A DNA stretch of 15,778 nt from positions 1 to 15,778 of the forward strand of contig JAJXYI010000213.1 of assembly GCA_021780625.1 (NCBI GenBank), written 5' to 3'. Source of the DNA: a bacterium (GTDB lineage: Bacteria > Verrucomicrobiota > Verrucomicrobiae > Opitutales > Opitutaceae). The stretch's first letter is position 1. Each line of letters opens with the position of its first letter. The position numbers and the translations under genes are program-made. Of this stretch, positions 7,164 to 13,363 are shown one piece after another. Below the pieces are notes generated by a model. That model did no database searches. It was not told the DNA's origin and was given only the letters and a program-made list of their open reading frames with translations.

Positions 7164-8843
7164 TCAGGTCGTGGCGGCGTGTCGGGGCAGCGAGCGGTTG
7201 AGCGCGCAGACGACGGCTTTGATCGACGCGAGCTCGATATTGGTGTCGATGCCCGCGCCGAAGTACGCGGCGTTCTTCTCGGTGCGGATCTGGATATAGC
7301 TGACGGCCCGGGCCTCGGCGCCCTGGCCGAGCGAGTGTTCGGCGTAGCTCTGCACGTCGAAGGCGGGCATGCCGACCGAGCGCAGGGCCCGCACGAAGGC
7401 GTCGATCGGACCGTTGCCGTCGGCGGAGAGCTTCCTGGGCGTGCCGTCGATCACGACCGTGGCCTCGCAGTGCACGGAGCTGTCGCGTTCCGAGGCCTTG
7501 AAGTGCCGGAGTGCGACGGGCGACTCGCGCAGCAGGTACTCGGAGCGGAAGACCTCGTGGATCTCGGACGCCGACAACTCGCGGCCCTTCGCGTCGGCGA
7601 GGTCGTTGACGATCTTGCCGATCTCCTTGTGCATGGCCTTGGGCAGCTGGTAGCCGAATTCGTGTTCGAGCACGTAGGCGACTCCGCCTTTGCCGGACTG
7701 CGAGTTGATCCGGATGATGGCCTTGTAGCTGCGGCCGATGTCCGCGGGATCGATGGGAATGTAGAGCACGTCCCAAGGCGAGCCGGGCTGCTGTTTGTCC
7801 CAGGATTTCTTGATCGCGTCCTGGTGCGAGCCCGAGAAGGCGGTGAACACCAGTTCGCCGGCGTAGGGCTGGCGGGGCGGCACCTCCATCCGGGTTGTGC
7901 GCTCGTAGACCTCGCGGATCGTGTTGATGTCCGAGAAGTCGAGCTTTGGGTCGATCCCGTGCGTGTAGAGGTTCAGGGCGACCGTGACGATGTCGAGATT
8001 GCCGGTGCGTTCCCCATTGCCGAACAGCGTGCCCTCGACTCGGTCGGCGCCGGCCAGCATAGCGAGCTCGGTCGCGGCGACGCCGGTGCCCCGGTCGTTG
8101 TGCGTGTGCAGCGAGACGAGCACGGCGTCGCGCCGGGAGAGGTGGGTGCACATCCACTCGATCTGGTCGGCGTGCACGTTGGGCGTGGCGTATTCGACCG
8201 TTGCGGGGAGGTTCAGGATGATTTTCCGCGCGGGCGTGGGCTGCCAGACGTCGCAGACGGCCTCGCAGATCTCGAGCGCGAACTCGAGCTCGGTGGACGT
8301 GAAGCTCTCGGGCGAGTATTCGAGGCGCAAGTTCGTACCCGACTCGATCAGGGGGCGCGACTGCGTCTTGAGAAACTCGATGGCATGCGTCGCGATGTGG
8401 ACGATCTCGGAGCGCTGCGCGCCGAACACGTAGTGGCGCTGGGCGGGCGAGGTCGAGTTGTAGAGGTGGAAGATGACGTTCTTCGCGCCCTTCAATGCCT
8501 CGAGCGAGCGGGTGATCAGGTCCTCGCGGCACTGGCAGAGGATCTGGATGGTGACGTCGTCGGGGATGCGGTTCTCCTCGATCAGGCGCCGGGTGAAATC
8601 GAACTCGATCTGGGAGGCGGACGGGAAGCCGACTTCGATCTCCTTGAAGCCGACCTTCACGAGCATCTCGAAGTATTCGAGCTTCTCATCGACGCTCATG
8701 GGCTGGGCGAGGGCCTGATTGCCGTCGCGCAGATCGACGCTGCACCAGATGGGCGCCTGGGTCAGGGTCCGGTTCGGCCACTGCCGGTTGGGCAGGTCGA
8801 CCGGAGGAAAAGATCGGTATTTGGTGATGGGAGCAGATTGCAT
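7164..8843 (-). CDS. leuA: 2-isopropylmalate synthase LeuA (long, yeast/actinobacterial-type)
   Basis: Catalyses acetyl-CoA + 2-oxoisovalerate to 2-isopropylmalate, the first committed step of leucine synthesis. The 559-residue protein has the HMGL-like TIM barrel with SVDLRDGNQAL (35-45, catalytic Arg39 and metal-binding Asp40), EVGFPSASQIEFD, EYSPESF, metal-binding HTHND (His246, His248) and GTLFGNGERTGN (271-282). A linker and a C-terminal LeuA dimer/allosteric domain follow (from about residue 440), where leucine normally inhibits the enzyme. The N-terminus (ITKYRSFPPVDLPNRQWP) and length mark the LeuA family shared by Actinobacteria and fungi, not the roughly 520-residue E. coli type. 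The gene stands alone, with a terminator downstream and a leucine-codon-rich leader upstream. The ATG at 8843 has no clear Shine-Dalgarno. Confidence 0.95.
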   Translation of the reverse strand: MQSAPITKYRSFPPVDLPNRQWPNRTLTQAPIWCSVDLRDGNQALAQPMSVDEKLEYFEMLVKVGFKEIEVGFPSASQIEFDFTRRLIEENRIPDDVTIQILCQCREDLITRSLEALKGAKNVIFHLYNSTSPAQRHYVFGAQRSEIVHIATHAIEFLKTQSRPLIESGTNLRLEYSPESFTSTELEFALEICEAVCDVWQPTPARKIILNLPATVEYATPNVHADQIEWMCTHLSRRDAVLVSLHTHNDRGTGVAATELAMLAGADRVEGTLFGNGERTGNLDIVTVALNLYTHGIDPKLDFSDINTIREVYERTTRMEVPPRQPYAGELVFTAFSGSHQDAIKKSWDKQQPGSPWDVLYIPIDPADIGRSYKAIIRINSQSGKGGVAYVLEHEFGYQLPKAMHKEIGKIVNDLADAKGRELSASEIHEVFRSEYLLRESPVALRHFKASERDSSVHCEATVVIDGTPRKLSADGNGPIDAFVRALRSVGMPAFDVQSYAEHSLGQGAEARAVSYIQIRTEKNAAYFGAGIDTNIELASIKAVVCALNRSLPRHAATT

Positions 8844-8955
8844 GGCGAAACGAAGACTAACGGAGTTGGATGAACGGACGGGTCGGTGAACGCTCCGCGG
8901 GCGCGAGGACGGCGGTTGGGCCGCAATTGCGGAGCGGCAGGCAGGCGGTTCGGCG

Positions 8956-9000
8956 GACGCACGATCGACCGTGGCGCACGGTTCTCACGGATCGTGCGTC
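8956..9000 (-). promoter_or_regulatory. Nested hairpin in the leuA leader, candidate attenuator element
   Basis: An 11-bp perfect inverted repeat (GACGCACGATC at 8956-8966, GATCGTGCGTC at 8990-9000) encloses a second 6-bp perfect stem (ACCGTG at 8968-8973, CACGGT at 8977-8982) with a 3-base loop. Read as leuA-sense RNA, the outer stem starts at the last base of the leader-peptide stop codon. There is no U-run after it, so it is not a classic terminator. A role as a ribosome-position-dependent RNA switch is inferred. Confidence 0.6.
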
Positions 9001-9038
9001 TAGCTAAGTCGAAGCAGCGCCTGCAGGAGGTTTCGCAT
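9000..9038 (-). CDS. Leucine-rich leader peptide upstream of leuA (candidate)
   Basis: A 12-codon frame on the leuA strand encodes MRNLLQALLRLS and ends in TAG. Five of 12 residues are leucine (codons CTC, CTG, CTG, CTT, CTT), including two LL pairs. It starts 195 bases before leuA, and its stop touches the nested hairpin. That is the layout of ribosome-mediated attenuation leaders such as E. coli leuL, in which stalling at leucine codons under leucine shortage changes the downstream RNA fold. There is no Shine-Dalgarno, but the candidate promoter at 9052-9080 would start the transcript about 7 bases before this ATG, so near-leaderless translation is possible. Sequence and position are seen; function is inferred. 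Confidence 0.55.
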   Translation of the reverse strand: MRNLLQALLRLS

Positions 9039-9051
9039 GTGCAGTCGAGGG

Positions 9052-9080
9052 GCATATCGGCACGCACGGCGTCGAGTCAA
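9052..9080 (-). promoter_or_regulatory. Candidate leuA promoter
   Basis: On the - strand TTGACT (9075-9080) is followed after 17 bases by ATATGC (9052-9057). The -35 is a 5/6 match and the -10 is weak. The predicted start, near 9045, would give a leader of about 200 bases containing the leucine-rich peptide and the hairpin. Confidence 0.35.
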
Positions 9081-9380
9081 ATTGTAAAATGGATGCGGGC
9101 TGCGACGACCTGGGGTGGAACACTGGAATAATCTGTGGTTGCGGAAGGCAATCCACGTCGCCTCAGCGGGTCGGGCCTCCGCTGTCGGCCGAAAGACGCT
9201 GCGGCGAGAGCAGCGGGAATCGCGAATGGATTCGACTGCGGGTTTTCAGCTGAGCCATGGCTCGGTCGTCGGCTATGCCAATCCGCGCGGACGTTTTCGG
9301 AGTGTTTTGACAGATTGGGCAGCCTCAAGGCTTGCCAGTCTCGTGCCGGAGGCTCACAGAATCGTCCGTCTTTCCGCCCA
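9081..9380. other. Divergent intergenic region between leuA and the flavodoxin-like gene
   Basis: No gene is supported here. The frame of the flavodoxin-like gene stays open upstream to 9135, but that stretch has no recognisable domain. A TTGACA hexamer at 9307-9312 is a perfect -35 match lacking a good -10 at 16-18 bases, so a + strand promoter here is only a possibility. Confidence 0.45.
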
Positions 9381-9851
9381 GTGATTACCCTGCTTTACGC
9401 CACTGTTTCAGGAAGAGCCGAAAGTCTGGCCCTGGCCGCTGCCGAACGCCTGCGGAGCATCGGAAAACGTGTGGAGGTCCACAACGTCTCCCATTTTCCT
9501 GTGCACACCCTTGAGGGCACGCGTCTGGCGCTGTTCGTCGCCAGTTCCTGGGGAGACGGAGCGACGCCGCCTGACGCCATCGAATTCTGCCGTCAGCTCG
9601 AGTCTCCCAAGCTGAAATTCCCCCAGCTCACTTATGCCGTGCTCGCCCTGGGTGAGGGCTCCGAGCAAAAACACGTCGGCTGTGGCTGGCGCATCGACAT
9701 GGCGCTCGAATCACGCGGTGCGCGCCGCATTTTGCCGCGTTGGAATTGCGATCGAAACAGCCTCGTCGAATTCGAGGTTTGGCTTCGAACCGTCGAGGCA
9801 GTCCTCACCACGCCCCGTCTGGCACAGGACCGTCAACTGAAGTTGGCATGA
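9381..9851 (+). CDS. Single-domain flavodoxin-like protein (diflavin-reductase type), altered FMN loops
   Basis: The 156-residue product looks like the FMN domain of sulfite reductase/P450 reductase flavoproteins or MioC. Strand one and the phosphate loop are ITLLYATVSGRAES (2-15), where the family has TxTGNxE. The second loop is VASSWGDGATPPDA (53-66; family STYGDGxPPDNA). The third is VLALGEGSEQKHVGCGWRID (87-106; family GLGDSSYxxFC, then aD). The fold order is kept, but the aromatic residues that sandwich the FMN ring are replaced (Trp57 may substitute in one loop; the Tyr of the third is Gln/Lys). Cofactor binding is therefore uncertain. The GTG at 9381 is chosen because it starts at the first beta strand. 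No reductase domain follows. It could be an electron carrier or a regulatory remnant. Confidence 0.7.
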   Translation: MITLLYATVSGRAESLALAAAERLRSIGKRVEVHNVSHFPVHTLEGTRLALFVASSWGDGATPPDAIEFCRQLESPKLKFPQLTYAVLALGEGSEQKHVGCGWRIDMALESRGARRILPRWNCDRNSLVEFEVWLRTVEAVLTTPRLAQDRQLKLA

Positions 9852-10153
9852 TTTTTAACCCGCTTACGGATAGCGATTAATTGAAATTCGCTTCCGGCAG
9901 GCCCGCGCGTCAAGAGGGAGGATTGTGACCAAGGGCCAAGTTAAAAGCGGTTCTTTTGGGGTGTGAATAAAGCCGTTGATTTGCGGTAGATGTAACTTGT
10001 TCATCATCGCTCAGAAGCCAGCTCATGGTGTCTGCGGTGCTGAAGATGGGCGAGTCAACCTGACGCAGCCCAACTTATAAGACTGCTCGTTAGTTCGGTT
10101 TGGCCGGGGGTGGAGCGTTGGGGCGAGGCGGCAAATGCCTAGGCTAGTCGGCC
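9852..10153. other. Intergenic region without recognisable gene
   Basis: About 300 bases between the flavodoxin-like gene and the acetyltransferase. It contains only short imperfect inverted repeats (for example AAAAG/CTTTT near 9941-9956) and no clear terminator, promoter or RNA gene. A 13-codon GTG frame at 9925-9966 behind GGGAGG has too short a spacing to be convincing. Several T-rich and A-rich patches make it less GC-rich than the neighbouring genes. Confidence 0.5.
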
Positions 10154-10726
10154 ATGAACCTTGAGCCCTTGGGTATCGAGACACTGACAGCGACGCAGCA
10201 GGTGGCCGCCGAAATGTTTCCGTGGGAACACGAGCATCAGGTGGCCTTGCCTGCATCGATCCGGCCGCACGCGTATCGCGACTTCTACGAGCAGCGTCGG
10301 CTGGAGTCGGTTCGCTGTTGGACGGCCTTGGAGTCGGGTTCGGTGTGCGGGATGGCGACGTTGTATGCGTATGAGCGACAACGGGACGAGGCGTGGCTTG
10401 CGTGGTTTGGCCTCAAGGCGGCGGTGCGCGGACGCGGCGCGGGGGCGGCTTTTCTGGATTGGGTGATCTCGACTGCACGAGACGAGGGACGGCGCGTCTT
10501 GCGTTTGTGGACAACCGACGAGGCCGAATATGCGGCGGCGGTCAGGCTCTATGTCCGGCGCGGGTTTGTGCCGGAGCTCTGCGATCCGCTTCCCGGGGAA
10601 AGCTGGAAGACGATGGTGTTCACCCTGGGGCTCGACGGGCGTGTGCCGATGCCCTGGTCGATGGTATCGGGCCGCGGCGAGCTGTGCGGTCGCGAGGCGC
10701 CGGTGGCGCACGCCTTCGCCGCCTGA
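10154..10726 (+). CDS. GNAT-family N-acetyltransferase
   Basis: The 190-residue protein has one GNAT domain. Motif A is AWFGLKAAVRGRGAGAAFLDW (83-103) with the acetyl-CoA pyrophosphate loop R-x-x-G-x-G at Arg92-Gly97. Motif B is LYVRRGFVP (132-140), the usual LYxxxGF segment. The N-terminus (residues 4-30) fits the first strand and helices of the fold. The acceptor substrate cannot be told from the sequence; small molecules, antibiotics and protein N-termini are all possible. The C-terminal 30 residues, after MVFTLGL, are an extension beyond the core. The ATG at 10154 has no visible Shine-Dalgarno. The gene is followed by a 9-bp inverted repeat and a small membrane-protein gene. Confidence 0.82.
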   Translation: MNLEPLGIETLTATQQVAAEMFPWEHEHQVALPASIRPHAYRDFYEQRRLESVRCWTALESGSVCGMATLYAYERQRDEAWLAWFGLKAAVRGRGAGAAFLDWVISTARDEGRRVLRLWTTDEAEYAAAVRLYVRRGFVPELCDPLPGESWKTMVFTLGLDGRVPMPWSMVSGRGELCGREAPVAHAFAA

Positions 10727-10787
10727 GTCGGACCGAAAGGCTTAACTGGCTGGTCTCGAGCGGGTTCCTTTGCTCGTTGCGGCATCT

Positions 10788-10816
10788 CGCGCGAAAGGTC
10801 TGCAACTTTTCGCGCG
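10788..10816. repeat. 9-bp perfect inverted repeat between acetyltransferase and small membrane-protein gene
   Basis: CGCGCGAAA (10788-10796) and TTTCGCGCG (10808-10816) are separated by 11 bases. It lies 61 bases after the acetyltransferase stop and 35 before the next ATG. With no T-run after it, it may be a transcript-end hairpin or a dimeric regulator site. Confidence 0.5.
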
Positions 10817-10851
10817 CCGCTGGGTTTTCAGGGCAACAACCCACTCAGCCA

Positions 10852-11091
10852 ATGAAGACCATCACGATCCTCACCAGCACAGCGAGCGCCACCTTAGGCG
10901 CTTTCTTCCTCACCATCGGAGCCGGCTACATCTCGCTCACGCTCTTTCTGGCAGCCGCAGTCGCCTGGGTCATTCTCCTCACGGTCTATGCCTACACGCC
11001 TCGGGAGCGCACCTGGCTCCCAAAGCTTCCGGCGGCCCGCGCCGAATGTCAGACTGCGCGGACCAAGGCCAGCTACCCGCTGGCGGCCTGA
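10852..11091 (+). CDS. Small membrane protein, unknown function
   Basis: A 79-residue protein starting at ATG 10852. Residues 3-24 and about 27-47 are hydrophobic and separated by a Gly-Tyr turn (GAGYIS), so it probably forms a two-helix hairpin in the inner membrane. The segment after residue 48 (TPRERTWLPKLPAARAE) is basic and should face the cytoplasm; by the positive-inside rule both ends would be cytoplasmic. The frame is open far upstream through the acetyltransferase gene, but that is out-of-frame GC-rich sequence. Support comes from the hydrophobic pattern, the Thr/Ser-to-Leu composition unlike chance frames here, and the paired hairpins that follow the stop. I do not recognise the family. 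Confidence 0.55.
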   Translation: MKTITILTSTASATLGAFFLTIGAGYISLTLFLAAAVAWVILLTVYAYTPRERTWLPKLPAARAECQTARTKASYPLAA

Positions 11092-11147
11092 CAGCCGTTC
11101 TCGTGTCGTAACGAAGACCTCCGACTCCGATTTCTGAGAAAATCAAT

Positions 11148-11215
11148 CGGCCCCCGACGTGGAATCCACGATCGGGGGCCGCACTATTTTCGGAGCTACG
11201 CGGCAGCTCCGAAAA
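11148..11215 (+). terminator. Tandem hairpins, probable terminator region
   Basis: Hairpin one: CGGCCCCCGA plus CGTGG pairs with CCACG plus TCGGGGGCCG around an AAT loop (11148-11181, one unpaired A), giving 15 bp. Hairpin two: TTTTCGGAGCT (11187-11197) pairs with AGCTCCGAAAA (11205-11215) around a 7-base loop, so it begins with the U-run that follows hairpin one. Hairpin two can work in either direction, with T residues on both flanks. It separates the small membrane-protein gene from the methyltransferase gene. Confidence 0.7.
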
Positions 11216-11273
11216 ACTCGGGCGGTTTTTGGTTGGTGGGTTGTCATTGGGGATAGACACCCAGCACTTCCCC

Positions 11274-12005
11274 ATGAGCCTGATTCATCCATCCCTGGCC
11301 CTGCCGTCCCGTGCCTGCGCTCCCGAGGCCGATGAGTTCCGAGACTGGTTCACGGGCTTTGTCCACGAAGGGCGCAACTATGGAGGCGCGTATTTTGCCG
11401 AATTCGACACCCGCCTGCTGCCGTTTGTGGATTTGGTGCGGGACTCGCGATTGGCGACACCGCGGATTCTCGAGTGTGGGTGTTTCGAAGGCGGGCACAC
11501 GACGGCGATGGCGCTGAAGCTGCCGGAGGCACAGGTGACGGCGGTTGACGTTCGGGAGGGGAGCCTGGAGCGGGCGCGCAGGCTGGCTGCGCTGCGTGGA
11601 TGCGGGAACATTCGGTTTTTCCAGGACGACCTCGACGACCCCCAGGTGGCGTTCACGCAGGAGTACGACTTCATCTACTGCGTCGGCCTGCTTTATCACC
11701 TGCGCTGGCCCTTCGCGTTTCTTTCGCGATGCGCCAAGGCGGCTCCGCGGCTCTGGCTGTGGACGGTGCTTTGCGCGGAGTTCGAAGCCGGACATCTGGA
11801 GGGGACCTACCGCGGGCGTCTCTACCCCGAGCCTGTGGAGCATCCGCTCAGCGGAGTGCGGGACACCTCGTTCTTCCTGTCGCTGGGAAGCCTGTACGAC
11901 ATGCTCTGGCAGGTGGGCTATCGCAGCGTGAGCCTGCGTCAGCGCGAGGTGATGAAGGACGGAACGGGCCCGGCTGTGCTCCTGTGCGCATCGACGGAGG
12001 CCTGA
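11274..12005 (+). CDS. Class I SAM-dependent methyltransferase
   Basis: The 243-residue protein has Rossmann-fold methyltransferase motifs: ILECGCFEGGHT (65-76, motif I with Glu67 and the glycine loop), VTAVDVREGSLERAR (88-102, acidic Asp92 for the ribose), FFQDDLDDP (115-123), and FIYCVGLLYHLRWP (133-146), a motif-IV-like segment with the GLLYHL pattern seen in several small-molecule and tRNA methyltransferases. The N-terminal 50 residues (RDWFTGFVHEGRNYGGAYF) look like a substrate-binding cap. Neighbours give no clue to the substrate. ATG 11274 is chosen because the upstream alternative GTG at 11229 lies immediately behind the terminator hairpins and would add 15 residues without domain similarity. 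A shared terminator hairpin follows at 12038. Confidence 0.85.
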   Translation: MSLIHPSLALPSRACAPEADEFRDWFTGFVHEGRNYGGAYFAEFDTRLLPFVDLVRDSRLATPRILECGCFEGGHTTAMALKLPEAQVTAVDVREGSLERARRLAALRGCGNIRFFQDDLDDPQVAFTQEYDFIYCVGLLYHLRWPFAFLSRCAKAAPRLWLWTVLCAEFEAGHLEGTYRGRLYPEPVEHPLSGVRDTSFFLSLGSLYDMLWQVGYRSVSLRQREVMKDGTGPAVLLCASTEA

Positions 12006-12037
12006 GCTGGTGTCGCCCTGTCAGGCTGGGAAAACAA

Positions 12038-12068
12038 AAACGCCGCCGAAGTGAGATCGGCGGCGTTT
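12038..12068. terminator. Bidirectional terminator between convergent genes
   Basis: A perfect 12-bp stem, AAACGCCGCCGA (12038-12049) and TCGGCGGCGTTT (12057-12068) with a 7-base loop, sits 32 bases after the methyltransferase stop and 34 bases after the stop of the opposing gene. On the - strand it is followed by a TTTTT tract, so it serves the repeat-protein gene best; the + strand T tract is short. Confidence 0.8.
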
Positions 12069-12102
12069 GAAGTGGCGAAGAAGGTCCGGAGGCTCGGTGG
12101 GT

Positions 12103-13188
12103 TCAGCGGGGGCCGGCCGGAGAGGTGCTCTGGGTCGGGTCGACCGTAGGCGTGCCGCTGTTGTTGGTCGGATTCGAGTTATTCTGCTGGTTTTGCGTGT
12201 TCTGCTGGTTCGTCGAGCTGTCCGGGTTCGCCGTTGGCTGCGTGTTGGGTCCCGCCTGGCCTTGGGGGCTGGGTTTCAGAATGGCCGCGATCTGCGCACT
12301 ATTGGAGGAGTTGGAGGCATTGAGGCCGTTGCTCGCCTGCGCCTGGGTCAGGGTCTGCGTGACGCTCACGAGAGCGCTGGGCCCGGTGGCGGAGACCGGG
12401 GAGGAACTTGCGGCGGCGTAGGCGTTGCTCATGACAGCAATGGCCGCACTGGGGCTGGTTTGGTAGACGGCAGGAGTGGCTGCGACAGTGGCGACGGCCG
12501 ACGCGATCTGCCCCACCACTGACGGCGAGGCCGCCTGTGCGCTGGGGTTTGCGATGATCCGGGACGCCGTGGTGGCAACCTGCAGCGCGGCCGAGGGGCT
12601 CGCGCTGGTCACCGAGGTCGAATTGACGGCGTTGACGGCCGCACTGGCGACTTGCACGGCGGCGGAGGGATTCGATGCAAGGATGCTTTCGGCGGTCGTC
12701 GTCGCCTGAGTGGCGATCTGGGCGGTGAGTGCCGGATTGTTCGTCGCAGTGGAGGCCTGCACGGTCGCCGTGGCGAGGGAGGCGGCGCCTTCGGGATCGG
12801 CCTGGGTCACCTGGGGATTGACGAAAATGCGGGCGGCAGTGGTCAGGACCGACTGGATTTGGGTAGGTGCGGCGGACTGGACGCCGTTGGATTGGATGGC
12901 CTGCACGGCGGCTTGTGCGACGGCGACCGCGGCCCTGGGATTGGTGGCCACCAGTCGCTCGGCGGCGGAGACGACGGAGGAGGCCAGGGCTGCGGCCTGC
13001 GCCGGATTGCCGCCCGAGAGCACGGCGATGGCTTGGGCAATCTGCTGGGAGTTGCCCGACATCACTGCCGCGCGGAGGGCAGGCGGAAGGGGAGCCGACT
13101 GGGCGTGAGCCGAGGTGACGGCGCCGAGGCCGAGCGCGAGCAGGGCCGAGGCAATTTGGAAGGGGCGTGACAGGGATAATGGTTTCAT
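12103..13188 (-). CDS. Secreted alanine-rich repeat protein with N/Q-rich tail, unknown function
   Basis: The 361-residue protein has a classic Sec signal peptide: basic start MKPLSLSRPF, hydrophobic core SALLALGLGAV, cleavage after AHA (residue 29). Residues 62-293 are about ten repeats, each opening with a proline (62, 84, 108, 132, 152, 174, 198, 222, 246, 270). The spacing is 22, 24, 24, 20, 22, then 24 four times. The consensus is close to P-S-A-A-x-x-V-A-x-x-A, then a variable half, so an alpha-helical repeat rod is likely. From about residue 305 the chain is disordered and rich in Asn, Gln, Pro, Ser and Thr. There is no C-terminal anchor or sorting motif, and no Cys. I do not recognise the family; a periplasmic or surface structural role is a guess. 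No Shine-Dalgarno is visible. Confidence 0.75.
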   Translation of the reverse strand: MKPLSLSRPFQIASALLALGLGAVTSAHAQSAPLPPALRAAVMSGNSQQIAQAIAVLSGGNPAQAAALASSVVSAAERLVATNPRAAVAVAQAAVQAIQSNGVQSAAPTQIQSVLTTAARIFVNPQVTQADPEGAASLATATVQASTATNNPALTAQIATQATTTAESILASNPSAAVQVASAAVNAVNSTSVTSASPSAALQVATTASRIIANPSAQAASPSVVGQIASAVATVAATPAVYQTSPSAAIAVMSNAYAAASSSPVSATGPSALVSVTQTLTQAQASNGLNASNSSNSAQIAAILKPSPQGQAGPNTQPTANPDSSTNQQNTQNQQNNSNPTNNSGTPTVDPTQSTSPAGPR

Positions 13189-13198
13189 GGGCGCGCCG

Positions 13199-13226
13199 TA
13201 GGTAGCGACTGAAACTCGGCTGACAA
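13199..13226 (-). promoter_or_regulatory. Weak candidate promoter of the repeat-protein gene
   Basis: On the - strand TTGTCA (13221-13226) and TACCTA (13199-13204) are 16 bases apart. The start point would lie only a few bases before the ATG at 13188, implying a nearly leaderless message, consistent with the missing Shine-Dalgarno. Confidence 0.3.
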
Positions 13227-13363
13227 GGGCGGAAGCTACGCCTTGCTCGGATATTAGGCCATCAGGGCAAATCCTGCGGACGTTTTGGCAAGGCGTGGGA
13301 CCAATCGACGCTCGACAATCCCGGCTGGGGATTCGCTAAGGTGAGGCGATTTCGTATTCCCCT

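Noticed and set aside
7125..8873. A 582-codon + strand open frame opposite leuA
   Set aside because: It has no recognisable motif and mirrors leuA codon positions; it is a shadow of a certain gene.
8762..9067. A - strand 101-codon frame with four cysteines (CTCETSCRRC) overlapping the leuA start
   Set aside because: The Cys pattern is suggestive of metal binding, but the frame overlaps the leuA N-terminus, the rest is low-information Pro/Arg sequence, and the leader-peptide frame fits the context better.
9135..9380. N-terminal extension of the flavodoxin-like protein
   Set aside because: The frame is open, but the 82 extra residues show no domain and the flavodoxin fold begins exactly at the GTG at 9381.
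9925..9966. A 13-codon GTG frame behind GGGAGG
   Set aside because: The spacing to the start is only about 3 bases, and there is no other support.
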